64,000 bases of DNA from contig VFIW01000014.1 of assembly GCA_006386115.1 (NCBI GenBank), positions 198,322 through 262,321 of the forward strand, written 5' to 3'. The notes under the pieces are model-generated. The model was given only the letters and a program-made list of their open reading frames with translations, ran no database searches and was not told where the DNA came from. The translations under genes and the position numbers were made by a program. Numbering within the stretch: position 1 is the first letter of the stretch; every line of letters begins with the position of its first letter. This stretch comes from Globisporangium splendens. Its lineage: Eukaryota > Oomycota > Peronosporomycetes > Pythiales > Pythiaceae. Below, in pieces: positions 9,765 through 21,597 of this stretch.

Positions 9765-12055
9765 CTACTGCTTCAACCACTTGGCTTCACGCTGCACTGC
9801 GCGATCAATGATCACCGTTTGGCCGTATGGGTTGTATCGCGCGTGGAAGGGCTTCTTCAGGTCTTCGCAGAATTCGCGCATCTTTTGTCGCGCATCCGCC
9901 TACACGTATTAAAATCCAAGGTCAGTATCCCAGTAACCTTGCTTCTCAAAATCGAATGTTTCGATGCGTACCAGGCTTTCCGCGGCGTAGTAAACCGGTT
10001 GGTAGGTCGTGATTGGATATTTTTGCTTGCAGGCAGCAAATGGATCCCATAGGCGGTATTCCGGGACGTCATCAACGCCACCTGCTGGACGCGTTGGCGA
10101 GCACGCGTACTCCAGTTCGCCAAAGCTCGACAGAAGACCAGCGCCATAAGCCTAAGTAGAAATCCAGAGTCATATCGGTTTGTAATGCGCTCTATGGAAC
10201 CCGTCGATGGAAATTGCAAGCTCGTCGTTACCTTGTATTCACCGCTTTGCTTGATGAGACCGTACTCGACCGAGAACCAGTAGCACTGGAAAAGCAGAAG
10301 ACACCCAATTAGAAACAGATTAAACATGGTTGTAAATCATGCGAATTGATTCTTACCGTCGCCAATCGCTCGATCTCTTCGTCCGACGCGCCGAGAGACG
10401 CCAATCCGATTTCGTGGGAAAAATCAGCAAAGTCAGGATCCTACATGTGTAAGGAAAAAAATGATGTAAGTTCCACCATTTTCTCTTACTGCGTCTACCC
10501 AAAGAAGGAAAACGTACCGCAAACATCGGCGCGTGGCCCATCAGCTCGTGGCAAATATCAGGCTCTGGAGTGTAGAGAGGCATGGAGTGGTGGCGAATGT
10601 ACTGGTGGCGACAAGAAGAATGCATTACGATCGGCACAAAACTTTCGCAGCTCCGATTCAAAAGCAAAGTTGCGTAATAGACTCACCTGAGTGGAAAAGA
10701 ACACACGGAACGCCAGTCCGTTCAAGAAATCACGCGACGACAGCAAACCGCCGACGGGACGCAGCGTGAAGCCAGTGCATTCCTTCAAAAAGTTGGAGAT
10801 ATCTTGCTGCTGAGGGATGTTGTCGACAGCGTAGCCACAGTTGCTTTCAAGGAGCGGCACGATGTAGTTGAACTCATCGCACGCATAACGCTTCCACAGA
10901 TCCTTCATGCGCGTGTAGATGACTCCCCACGTCTTGATCTATACCAATCAACGTTCACAGTAGATCACATAACTCAGCTAGAAAGAAGATAACTTGATCG
11001 TGAAGGCTCTTGTACCTCGTCCTCGGTGTAGTCAATTCGTGGAATGACATCTCCCTGTCGGTACTTTTCAGCCATTGCTGCAAAAGTATCTCTTCGTGCA
11101 CGGTAGACTTTGTCCTAGAAAACAATAAGGAGTGCAATGATGTCAGCAGGTGCGATGAAGAGAATCGATTAGGAACAAGTAAGGGACTAACATTGAAGCC
11201 TGGGTGGTCCGATTGAAGATCAGTTCCAGCATCCAAGACCTATTGGGAAAAAATGAACGTGTTTATTTAGTCTTCAGCAAAAGGTATTAGCAAAGGGTAA
11301 TCAATAGATGCGTCTCACCTGCGACACTGAGCGGTCAAGCTCGTTAATCTTGCGTGGAAACCACGGCACTGAGCGTCATGACAAGCACGCGTTAATCTAT
11401 GCGCCAAGAACCTCAGCGGTAACGATCGCAATTTCATCTCTCTTACCTTTCTTGTCATGGAGCACCATCAGCATCAGACTGTTCTTCTTCAGGTCAGCCA
11501 TCAACTCATCCACAACAGGATCGCCACGCTTGCCGTCGAAATCGATGTAAAAGCTGTAGTTCTGGTTGTAGCCCTTCGATGGACGCGACTCAATGCGCGA
11601 CATGTTGACGTCGTGCTTCCAGAAAAACTTGAGAATCTCTTGCAACGAGCCTGTAAACGCACTCATTGAGCGTGAGATATCTAAAACCGCATCAAAGATA
11701 GACGTGCGCGTCCAAGAGTATATACCAGGGCCATCTTCAACTTCTACCAAAATCGACGTCTTGTTGTCCTCTCCAACCGTGTAAAATCGCTTGGCCCCCA
11801 TCGCCATTGGCGCAACAGTGCGGCTAGCGACCTACATGCATCACGCAACATATTGCACAGGAGGCATGTGCAATGACCGCATTGCATGAGAACACTGGAC
11901 CATTCATCGCAACACGGCACGTGCAACATGCGCATCGCTTCTGCTGTGGACAACGCCACCGCATCATCCACACAGAGCAACAGAGACACACGTACATGGC
12001 GGTTGGCGCGCGCGGCGGCGGTCGTGGATCGCTGCAACAAGTTGCGGAAGAGCAT
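9765..12055 (-). CDS. PAH: Phenylalanine-4-hydroxylase (aromatic amino acid hydroxylase), 12 exons
   Basis: Tetrahydrobiopterin- and iron-dependent hydroxylation of Phe to Tyr. Exons (minus strand): 12055-11996, 11831-11726, 11650-11447, 11368-11319, 11239-11192, 11114-11016, 10938-10687, 10601-10518, 10440-10357, 10285-10232, 10151-9972, 9899-9765. All introns are GT...AG and the frame is continuous: 451 aa, the usual family length. An N-terminal ACT-like regulatory part (about 42-120) precedes [12 protein letters not shown] and the catalytic domain. Iron ligands are visible in [10 protein letters not shown] (His291, His296) and YWFSVEYG (Glu336). The first 35 residues are rich in Arg/Ala/Ser/Thr with no acidic residue, like a mitochondrial presequence. 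The first ATG of the frame is used as start. Confidence 0.95.
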
Positions 12056-12966
12056 GGCAACGGCGGACGTGGCTTCTCTTCGCGAGCGCAAATGCGGAAA
12101 TGAGTGACACGTTCCGACTGGTACCTACCCAACCAGTCGAGTTGCTTGAACTTCGAGTTTCCTCCGAGGCAGCGCGAGGATTGGTGGAAAAGGTGTCAGA
12201 CTCAGCCTCCGTGGACCAATCAGTGTTCGATTTGATATCATTGGTCTCTCTAAATTGATACGTAAAGAGTGACATCATGCAACCGTTGAAGATATGAAGA
12301 TCGTGGAGGCAAGAATGGTCAAGAAAGGTCTGCTTGCATGTTGCAAATCGATATTTCGGCTATGACTTTACTAAGCGAGTCCACGTATATGGGACTAATC
12401 AAAGCAGCACTATATGCGCAATCGCCAGCATCTCCAGCGTCTTCATCTCGCAACGCGCTGGAGGTGCGTGAAGACCGATTTCCGTCTTCCGTTGGTCGTC
12501 TCATCCATAGTTTGGATGCTTGACCAGTACGAAGACCCTCGCCACACCAAACACCAAAATCTCGATTACCCCACCCTCTCCAGATTTACCAACTGAAGAA
12601 GCTCAGCAGCAAGTGGTTGTCTGTCTGAACTAATAGATGGTGCTGATTAGCCACTCAGGACATTTATATAGAAACTACAATCACACGGATCCTCTTCAGA
12701 TTGCTACTCTGAATATTGTTAGCAACTCCAACACCTCAGATCCTCTACAGGTTGCTGACTTGCTTCCATCGAGTGCACAGCGCGGGTACTGTATATTTTG
12801 ATGTTGCATTTGCACGCTTTCGTAGAGGTTTATGCTGTAGAAGAGGCATTGAAGTGGAGGGGAAGCAAGAGAACAAAACAAACGGTGGCAACCAAAAGCG
12901 CTTTCCTTCCAGAAGCTCCACCCGAGAGAGAAGCGCGTTCTCCCCCCTCCTTTCCCTCGCGCCGCC
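12056..12966. promoter_or_regulatory. Divergent promoter region between PAH (-) and RAD23 (+)
   Basis: About 0.9 kb separates the two start codons, with no coding frame recognised. An imperfect pair of ~21-bp direct repeats (both containing GATCCTCT.CAG.TTGCT) lies near 12690 and 12738. AT-rich TATA-like sequence occurs at about 12661-12672. The last 60 bp before the RAD23 ATG is pyrimidine-rich. Confidence 0.4.
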
Positions 12967-14577
12967 ATGAAGCTCACAGTCAAGACCCTGCAGGGCGTTG
13001 CCTTCCCCATCGACGCTGAGTCCACGGACACCGTATGTAAACCCTAGCGTCTGAGCGGTGGCTGCGGCCGCTGATGAACCAAAGATCGCGCCACTTGCTC
13101 AAAGGATCTCTCTCTCTCTTCCGCTCTCTTACTCTTATTACTTGATTCTTATTAGGTGGCGAGCGTGAAAGCGACGATTGAAGCGCAGCAGAGCTTCCCA
13201 GTGGCGCAGCAGAAGCTCATCCACGCGGGCAAAGTGCTCAAGGACGAGAGCCCGCTCTCCGAATACAACGTGAAGGAGAATGATTTCCTCGTCGTCATGG
13301 TCACAAAGGTGTGTGTGGGTTGAAAAAAGTAAAAATTGCATGCACATATTGATGGCATGTGGGACACATCGACTGACTGTGGGTGCTTGTATGAAAATAG
13401 CCAAAGGCTCCAAAGCCGTCTGCTGCGTCGGCGGCTCCACCAGCGACCACGCAAGCTCCTGCTTCGACTCCAGCCGCTGCCACCCCTGCTCCCGCCGCGA
13501 CGCCTGCGCCTGTGGTGGCTCCAAGCACCTCGTCTGCCTCCAGCAGCACGTCCACCGCTCCTGCTGTGTCTACTCCTTCGACTGCGCCAGTGGCCACTGC
13601 CACCCCTGCCGCGAGCGGCGGAATCGTTGTGGTTAGTAGTTATTCTTGCGTTACATAATGGCACATTGGACCGGATTTCTCATTGTTCTGCCTTTGCTTC
13701 AATTTAGGGCGAGCAAGTCAACGCTGCCGTTCAACAGCTCGTTGAGATGGGGTTCCCTGAAGACCAAGTTCGACGCGCACTTCAAGCTGCTTACAACAAC
13801 CCAGATCGTGCTGTCGAATACTTGATGAACGGAATCCCTGAGCAGGTGTCGGCGCCGTCCGCGACTGGCGCTGCGCCATCCGGGGATGCGGTCAACTCGC
13901 TGGAAGCTCTTCGCAACCACCCACAATTCGATGCGCTCCGCCAACTGATTCAGTCGAACCCTGCTGCGCTTCCAGCGGTGCTTCAGCAAATCGGCGGTCA
14001 GAGCCCGGAATTGCTGCGCTTGATCCACCAAAATCAGGACCAGTTCGTACAGATGCTGAACGAACCGATCACGACGCCGTCATCGTCTGCTCCATCGGCT
14101 GGCGGCACTGGTGCGTCCCCATTCGACCTCGGAGGGCTCGGCGGTGGTGCGGTGCCAACTCCACAGCAAATCCAGCAACTTGTGGACTCGTTGAGCCCCG
14201 AGCAACAAGCACAGATGGCCGCCCAAATGGGCATGACCCCCGAGCAATTGCGTGGACTGTCACAGATGCTGAGCAACCTGCCTCCAGGAGCCATGGAGGA
14301 GATGATGGCGTCGATGGGCGGCCAAGGCGGCTTTGACGGAGCTGGTGGTGCCGGCGGCCACCGCATCATGCTCACCGAGGAAGAAGCGGCTGCGATCGAC
14401 CGTCTGTGCGATATGGGGTTCGACCGCAACGAAGCCGTGCAGGCGTACTTGGCGTGCGACAAGAACGAAGCCCTCGCTGCCAACTTTTTGATGGATAGCA
14501 TGTCGGACAGCTACGGCGCCCCTGGAGGTGGCGCTGGCGGCGCCGGTGGTGACGACAATGACGATATTTACGGTTAA
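12967..14577 (+). CDS. RAD23: RAD23 family ubiquitin receptor
   Basis: Shuttles ubiquitinated proteins to the proteasome and partners with the XPC/Rad4 DNA-damage sensor. Exons 12967-13032, 13156-13308, 13401-13631 and 13708-14577 join in frame to 439 aa. Order: ubiquitin-like domain (1-73, KLTVKTLQG start), a Pro/Ala/Thr/Ser-rich linker encoded by exon 3 (about 74-150), UBA1 (about 153-192, LVEMGFPEDQVRRAL), an STI1/XPC-binding segment (HPQFDALRQLIQ...LLRLIHQNQDQF), a Gln/Met-rich stretch and UBA2 (IDRLCDMGFDRNEAVQAYLA) close to the C-terminus, then a Gly-rich acidic tail. This is the canonical Rad23 layout, with a somewhat longer Gln/Met-rich segment before UBA2. Confidence 0.96.
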
Positions 14578-15081
14578 TCCAATCGACCATCCGTCATATA
14601 CACGAAATCGATTCACGAGTTTGCTTTCTTGTATTGTCTGTGCAACTCTTATCCAAACTGACATTTTGTTTTTGGCTGCTGTTGAGGATCTTCGTGTGTT
14701 TGCTTGCATTGTCTCCCTTTATTCGTGACACAAGGGCTGCTGATTTGTGCCTAATGCCATCCTGTTTGGCTTTTGAGGCAGAACCAGAAGCACAAACGAA
14801 AGACAATGCAACCATCCAACGGCGCAGGTTCATTTTGCGTCTTGCCGCGTGTATTTATAAGTGCATCCTTCCAGGCAAGAACACGTTTTTGATCTTTTCG
14901 TGTGATGGTCACGTTTTCAGATTTGCGCCGGACGAGTTAAAAACAGACTCAACGCGCACAGATTTAGCGCATTCCAGTGTGTGTCTGTGGCATCATCTTC
15001 TTGCATCCCGCCCGCAGCCACTTTACTCGCAGAGCGTCATCGCGCAGTCTCCCGCTCTCGCGGCAACCAAACGCAGAAAAG
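14578..15081. other. Intergenic between RAD23 and MAPK15-like locus
   Basis: No gene seen. It contains the presumed 3' UTR of RAD23 and the former promoter of the kinase locus. Short open frames here have no recognisable content. Confidence 0.4.
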
Positions 15082-16392
15082 ATGGGCGAAGAAGTCGAAA
15101 AGCACATTCTGCGCAAGTATGAGCTGCTGCAGAAACTCGGCAAAGGCGTAAGTGCGTATGTGGTACATTTGATGGTGGTGCTGTCGAGTTGATGCATAGT
15201 GATCTGGTTTGACAACCAAGCGTACGGCATCGTGTGGAAGGCGATCGACAAGAACACGCGCCAGGTCGTGGCGCTCAAGAAATGCTTTGACGCGTTCCGC
15301 AATGCGACGGACGCGCAGTGCACTTTCCGCGAAGTCATGCATTTGCAGGAGCTCAACGGCCGCGCCAACATCATTCGCTTGCTCAACGTGATCAAGGCCG
15401 ACAACGACCGCGACATCTGCCTCGTCTTTGACTTTATGGGTGTGCTCGCATTTGTTTTCATCCGGAGGATGAGGAAATTGGTAATAATGCTAATGGGTGC
15501 ATATTGCTTGTAGAAACGGACCTGCATGCCGTGATACGCGCCAATATCCTCGAAGAGATACATAAGAAGTACATCACCTACCAGCTGCTCAAGTCGCTCA
15601 AGTACGTGCACACGGCGGAGCTGCTGCATCGCGACATCAAGCCAAGCAACCTGCTGCTCAACTCGGACTGCCACACCAAGCTCTGCGATTTCGGGCTCTG
15701 CCGGTCCGTGTCCGAGATGGGCGACCCGCACCCCGTGCTCGCGGACTACGTCGCGACGCGGTGGTGTCGCGCGCCAGAGATCCTCTTGGGCTCGACGCGG
15801 TACGCCAAGTCGGTAGATATGTTGGCTGTTGGCTGCATCGTCGCGTAAATGGCCACGGGACGACCAGCATTCCCAGGGACGTCGACGATGAACCATCTCG
15901 AGCGCATCCTGGACGTCACGGAGACGCCGACGCCCGAGGACATCGAGTCCATCAAGTCACCGTTCGCCAACACAATGCTCGAGAGTCTGCCGACGCCCAA
16001 GCTCAAGCCACTGGACGAGCTCTTCCCAAAGGCGTCGCCCGAGGCGCTGGATCTCATCCGTCAGTGCTTTTGAGTAGGTTATCGTACTTGGACTTAACTA
16101 TATACATGCGTGGATGCCAAGTTTTTCATGAATGCATTGACAATTTGACCCGAGCAAGCGCCTGACGGCGGAAGAAGCGCTCAAGCACCCGTACGTGGTG
16201 CAGTTCCACAACGAGAAGGACGAGCCGACGGCGCCCGGTCCCTTGCAGATCGTCGTGGACGACAGCACCAAGTGCTCGGCCGCCGACTACCGCGACCGCC
16301 TCTACTGCGAGATCATCAAGAAGAAGAAGGAGGTGCGGCGACGCGTGGAGGGCCAAGAGGTCTCTGCCTCCTCTTCTGCAGCAACGACTTGA
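15082..16392 (+). pseudogene. MAPK15: MAPK15/ERK7-8-like protein kinase, decayed
   Basis: Kinase blocks follow the MAPK15 (ERK7/8) pattern in order: [59 protein letters not shown] and, after the activation loop, GTSTMNHLERIL. Approximate exons are 15082-15147, 15221-15439, 15514-16073 and 16144-16392. Damage: (1) TAA at 15846-15848 exactly where the family has Glu in GCIxxEM, with the frame continuing for 74 codons beyond it; (2) the activation TEY/TDY is ADY (Ala codon 15741-15743); (3) the APE-loop Tyr is Cys (WCRAPE); (4) DMW is DML; (5) joining exon 1 to exon 2 with the GT donor gives a frame error; (6) TGA at 16071-16073 and no usable AG acceptor before the last exon. A GC-AG splice would rescue junction 1 at the cost of a P-loop Gly. 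Base-substitution stops make sequencing error unlikely. Confidence 0.85.
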
Positions 16393-16688
16393 GCCAACAG
16401 AGGACTTTAGGCAGCAAGTTAATTGATCAAAATGATACATTTTCTCACAGACAGATGCTGCATTTTAGAGATCAATGGCTTCAACATGAGTGGGACAAGA
16501 ATCACTATCCGCGCGTCACTCTCTGTCTAGCCTCTGTAGTGCTGTTGTAAATTTAGCGCGCAATTAGTATGCGCACGTCGCACGGCAGATGGGATAGGTT
16601 GGGAGCACTGGGGCAACAGCCAATGAGGAGTCAGACACCAGCGTTGGTCTCATTCCCAGAAGATAAGAGAGCAGCACGCGGCAGAAGA

Positions 16689-18717
16689 ATGGGGACGACA
16701 CGCGCGACACCAACAACAGCAGCGGCGGCTCTGCTGCTCGCATACCACTCCATGCAGAGTGCGGACGCGCAGCGCATCCTCGCGAGCGAGCGGTCCAGTG
16801 CGCCACAGGAAGCTGCAGCTTTTGAACACGAGGACGAGACCACGACTCCGAAGCGCAAGCTACTGAGCGAGGCGCAGCAAGTCAGTCTCGACGATCTGGT
16901 GAAAGACCTGCCCGGATTGGACCCGACGGCTGCAGCGAGCATCACGCAGCGCGCGGGACGCATTGGACTGAGCAGCAGCACGCACAACAACATCTTCTAC
17001 TGGCACTTTGCGGCGTCGAACTCACCGGAGACTGCGCCGCTCGTCATTTGGTGCGTATTTGGATTCTATTTTCCTTTTTGTGTCATGCGCAGCTTATATA
17101 AGTGTTTGTGCTTTCTGGGTGTTGCGGTATGGCAGGCTCAATGGCGGACCAGGTTGCTCGAGCATGCAAGGGCTGTTTCTGTAAGTACTGCAATTGGAAT
17201 TGGTCATTGACTCAGAAGGATGACAATGGGACATTAACTAAAGTATCATTCTTTGCTTTGAAATACGTAGGGGAATTTCGCCGTTCAAACTGATCAATGG
17301 CACGCACATCGAGATCAACAAGCACAGTTGGCATCACACCGCGAATATGCTGTTCATCGACCAGCCCGTGGGTACTGGCATGTCTCTAACGCGCGGCAAC
17401 TCGTACCGAACAGATGAAGACGGGGTCGCGCACGATTTTTACGAGTTCCTCGTCAAGTTTCTGCAAAGCCACAGCGAGTACCTTTCGGTGAATCCGGACG
17501 ATAACAAACAGATCTCACGCGAGATCTACATCTTTGGTGAGTCGCATGCGGGTCGGTGGATTCCAGAATTCTCCGAGTACATCCTGAAACAGAACGATGA
17601 AGCGCTCAAGGAAGTCGACCTCACCATTCGCCTGAAAGGTGCTGGTATCGGCAATGGTTGGGTGCACCCGTTGATCCAGTACGACTACAGCGACTTTGCG
17701 CATGGTCTTGGGCTATTGACATTTGGTCAGGTGCGCTCGCTGAAAGCCAGGTACGTGGACTGCCAGAACGCGCTGGTCGCAGGCAACTTCAACGCGCCGG
17801 CGTGCTTCAACAACATGAACTCGATCCTCGCTGGACTCAAGACCAGCAATGGCAAACGGCTCAATTACTACGACGTGCGCGAGTACCGCAAGTCCATCGG
17901 CACGTATCCTTCGGGTCAAGACAACATCGTCGCGTACCTGAACCAACCGAGTGTGCGGAAAGCGCTGCACGCGAACGAAGACGAGACGTTCAAGTTTGAG
18001 ATCTGCAGCGATCCGGTGTTCAATGGACTGCAGAACCTTGACGGCGTCAGTACGCTGGACAAGGTGCAGCACATGCTGCAACGCGGTATGAAGGTTATGT
18101 TTTACAACGGCCAGTGGGACATGATGTGCAACCACTACGGCACGGAGAAGCTGCTGCTGAACCTGGATTGGAACGGTTCGACGACGTACCAGGAGGCGAA
18201 AAAGTACACATGGATGGCGGCGCAGCGCGGCGATCCGGCGGGATTTGCCCAGCAAGGCGGCAACTTGACGTACTTGGTGATCGCGAACGGCGGCCACATG
18301 GTGCCGTTTGACGTCCCCGACGTCGCCGCGGACATGATGCGGCGGTTCGTGACTGGCGACGAGTTCACGGACTCGGCGCAGACGATCGAGAACACGAAGA
18401 CCAACGTGGCGGACCTTGAGTTGCTGCAGTGCTACGTCTCGGATACCACGACGTCGTCGACGGCGAAGGTGCTGCAGCTCGGGACCACGTGGCTCTGGGT
18501 CACCGTGCTGATCTCCGTGATGACGAGCCTCCTCGCGGTGTTCGTGACGCTGATGTGCATGCGCAACAAGAAGACGAAGCAGCCTGCGGGCCACTCGATG
18601 ATCGTGCAGGAGAGCGACGACGAGGACGCACCTGGCAGCGGCATCGGCGAGAGTGACGACGAGAGCCCCAAGGCAGCGCCAGAGGCAGCGTCGCCAGTGC
18701 AGGAGATAGATGCGTAG
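16689..18717 (+). CDS. Serine carboxypeptidase (S10) with C-terminal membrane anchor, Kex1-like
   Basis: Removes C-terminal residues from peptides in the secretory or endolysosomal pathway. Exons 16689-17050, 17136-17180 and 17271-18717 join in frame to 617 aa. The start was chosen at 16689 because it places a signal peptide (AAAALLLAYHSMQSADA) at the N-terminus; an in-frame ATG exists at 16569. The family oxyanion motif NGGPGCSS spans exon 2. The nucleophile lies in GESHAG (usual form GESYAG), the Asp in NGQWDMMCNH and the His in NGGHMVP. After the catalytic domain comes one transmembrane helix (LWVTVLISVMTSLLAVFVTL) and an acidic Ser/Asp/Glu tail, the type-I layout known for yeast Kex1. N-glycosylation sequons (NGTH, NGST, NLTY) are present. 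Confidence 0.93.
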
Positions 18718-18911
18718 TTGAACTGCGAGAACGATGATCAAATGATAGAAAACTACGCTGATTGGTTGAAATTGTGTACTACAGCAATTTGAGCCAATGA
18801 AAGCGCTCACTTCGAGCGTATCATTCGGACTTGCTGATCCAAAAGCTCATTTCTGGTTCAAGCAGCTACCGAGAAGAAAGAAACAAGAGAAGAAGGAAAC
18901 AAGAGAAGAAG

Positions 18912-19751
18912 ATGCTGCGCTCGCTTGTGTTCGCTGTCGCGACTGCGCTCGTGGGGTTCGCCAGCGCGCAGCTGCCGATTCCACAGGAGCCACCAGGTTT
19001 CACTGTGGGCGGCGGCAGTGCCGACGCTGGCGTGCAACTGGAGACGTACATCGACCTGGTTTGATACACATCTTTGGCTGAACTGCCACACACGCAGTGT
19101 GTTGGTCTCCTAGGTATAACTATGATCACTTACATGGATCATGCGTTGCTGTAGCTGTGCCCTGCGAGTAAGTCCGCGTACCCGGGTCTGGACAAGCTCG
19201 TGAAGCACTACAAGCCCAGCGAGCTGCGCGTGCGCTTTGTGTTGTTTCCGTTGCCGTACCACCAGCACGCGTTCACGGCAGCCGAGTCGGCATTCACGAT
19301 CACGAATGCACTTGGAGACGACAAATTCACGAAATGGCTCGAGACCGTCTATGACAACCAAGAAAGGTACGAATTTACAAACAGTATTATCTCACAGGGT
19401 GTACATGGACTAACTATAGCATCGCTTTCTCTCTCCCTCCATGGCGAACGCAGCTACTGGAACAAGAAGACGAAGGACCTAACGTCGGTGCAAGTAGCGA
19501 GAAAGTTTTACGAGCTTGCAAAAGAAACGTTTCCTGATCTCACAGACGAGCAATGGGAGAAGGGGATGACTGGTTACGGCGGCACCGACGCCGACAGAGA
19601 CGCGCGCGTCTCCTGGAAGTACACGTGCACGCGCACGATGTCGGGAACGCCGATGTACACGCTCAACGGCGTGCCATTCGATGCTGCTGACTCGGAGTGG
19701 AGCTTTGACGACTGGTTCAAAGTGATCGACCCTCTCGTGCGAGCCAACTAG
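18912..19751 (+). CDS. Secreted thioredoxin-fold (DsbA-like) protein, paralog A
   Basis: Exons 18912-19058, 19155-19366 and 19454-19751 join in frame to 218 aa. A signal peptide (MLRSLVFAVATALVGFASA) directs export. The segment LCPASKSAYPGL occupies the thioredoxin active-site position and has CPxS instead of CxxC, so only one Cys remains. A cis-Pro-type loop SGTPMYTLNGVPF follows near the C-terminus, as in DsbA-like oxidoreductases. The next gene is a tandem duplicate with the same intron positions and phases. The start at 18912 is preferred over an in-frame upstream ATG at 18831 because of the signal peptide. The substrate is unknown; with a single active-site Cys, an isomerase or chaperone-like role is as likely as an oxidase role. 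Confidence 0.85.
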
Positions 19752-20154
19752 AAAAAGAAGAGCGAGGAAGCGCTGGTCGTGGAGAGGTGTTAGGACGCTC
19801 AACTGTGTGTTGTTGTTAAATTTGTTGTTGGTTTGGGTTTAAAGAAGGTCTTCATGATGGAGATGCGAATCGAATGCACATGGCTCCAGTCCGTGGAGAT
19901 CTAAATAGTGTGCAAGCGCATCCATGCAGCTGTTCATAATATGTTCAATGTGAACTTCAAAATCACCTCATGGTTGAGCCACACGCGATCTTTATCACAA
20001 TCCAGCCAATCAAACGCGCGTATACAGCCGTATCACCAGCTTCCATCTCTATTTTAGCCAATCACATCTACGCAAAGATTCTTCAACTCAGGTGAGCCTG
20101 CAAGCAGCCACTCAATCGCCAAAGCGAGAGCGAAGAGAGAGAAAGAAGAGCAAG
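19752..20154 (+). promoter_or_regulatory. Spacer with two CCAAT boxes upstream of paralog B
   Basis: Two GCCAATCA elements lie near 20003 and 20056, within 150 bp of the paralog B start codon at 20155. No coding content is seen. A similar GCCAATGA lies about 120 bp upstream of paralog A, near 18791. Confidence 0.45.
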
Positions 20155-21261
20155 ATGATGAAGACGCTGCGTGTCACCGCTGTCGCTGCTGTGTCCACGA
20201 TGCTCTGCGCGGTGTCGGCGCAGCTACCGATCCCAGGGAAGCCACCAGGGTTCGTCGTGGGTCACGGCTCTGCCGACGCTGGCGTGCAACTCGAGACCTT
20301 CGTGGATCTGGTACGCTCTCAATATTTGAATGGGATGAGGAGCTCAATCTAGTCCCTTACATGGCGAATGGCTACTGATTGCGTGTGGTATGTCTCTATT
20401 TATTACAGCTTTGTCCAGACAGCAAGTCGGCGTACCCAGGTCTGAGGAAGCTCGCTGAACACTACGAACCCGACCAGTTCCGCGTCAAATTTGTGCTGTT
20501 CCCGCTGCCATATCACCAGCACGCGTTTACAGCCGCCGAAGCGGCGTTCACGATCACGACGGCGCTGGGCGACGACCACTTTACGCCATGGCTCGAGACC
20601 ATCTACGCCAACCAGGACATGTACGTTTTGTTGCTGCTGTTATTGTTGTTGCGAATGGTATTATAGAGTTCTGTATGAAGCTGATGAACGTTGTGTCGAA
20701 CATACCCCCATTATTTGTAGCTTTTGGAACAAGCAAACGAAGGATTTGACGCCGGTTGAAGTCACGAAGAAGCTGCAGAAGCTTGCGCAGCAGACGTTTC
20801 CTGCACTGACCGACGAGCAGTGGGAGAAGGGCATGACGGGGTACGGCGGCACCGACGCCGACGACCGCGCGCGCACCGCGTGGAAGTACGCGTGTTCGCG
20901 CGGCAAGTCGGGTACTCCGTTGTACAATCTCAACGGCGTTCCCTTTGACGCCGACGCGACGTGGGGCTTTAACGACTGGCTCAAAGTGATCGATCCGCTC
21001 GTGAAGGCGAACGAATCGTCCGAAAAGCAAACCAGTGCGCTCTCCGCCGTCACCACCAACTACCGCTTAAGTGGCTCCCCTCTTGCCAATACACCGGACC
21101 GCAAGGTGCTCCATTTTGCGGGCAACGCGCTCTCGGCGTCCAGCGTCTGCGGAGGAACTGCTGGCGGCGTGCGTCCGTGCGAGTTCGTCCCCGGCCGCGC
21201 CATGTGCTGCCAGCCCCACGAGGCGTGTGTGCTGCGCGCCGGCTGCGTGGCCCTAGAGTAA
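20155..21261 (+). CDS. Secreted thioredoxin-fold (DsbA-like) protein, paralog B with Cys-rich tail
   Basis: Exons 20155-20310, 20409-20620 and 20721-21261 join in frame to 302 aa. Introns sit at the same places and phases as in paralog A. Signal peptide first; mature start QLPIPGKPPGF mirrors QLPIPQEPPGF of A. The active-site segment is LCPDSKSAYPGL (CPxS, one Cys) and the cis-Pro loop is SGTPLYNLNGVPF. Unlike A it continues for about 85 residues past the domain end (DPLVKAN). The last 35 residues of this extension contain six Cys, spaced C-GGTAGGVRP-C...CC...C...C, which would suit a small disulfide-bonded extracellular module. I do not recognise the module. The two genes are a clear local duplication with later gain or loss of the tail. 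Confidence 0.86.
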
Positions 21262-21597
21262 ACAGCCGCCAAGCGCCAAGTTTACTCTCCCTTTTCTTCA
21301 TTATCATGGAGAGATCGAGGAAGAAAAAGTGGAGCAGCGCCGCCAGTTGAACAGTTGAACTTTCGTCGTGTCGTTTGCACGTACTGCCTCCATAATCTAA
21401 TACCAAATTTGCCCGGATAATTTTATCATGCAATTTCTAATTTAGCTTCACTGTAATAATAGATATTGCAGCCGTTATCCGTATTATGCCAGAGGTAGCG
21501 GCTGCACGTCAGAATTACGACCAGCTGTGGTGCTTGCGCTTCCTGGCGCCTGCATTTGCATTAAGACCTCTTCGCACCTTCAAGTCTATTGCTGGAT
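21262..21597. other. Intergenic, no gene seen
   Basis: Holds the 3' UTR of paralog B and the promoter of the TMEM135-like gene. No further signal is recognised. Confidence 0.4.

Noticed and set aside
15139..15221. Treating the first MAPK15-like intron as a functional GC-AG intron
   Set aside because: It restores the frame but deletes a conserved P-loop Gly, and does not explain the downstream TAA, the ADY loop or the missing last acceptor.
17713..18810. 365-codon minus-strand frame antisense to the carboxypeptidase
   Set aside because: Shadow frame without domain content; the + strand shows all three catalytic residues.
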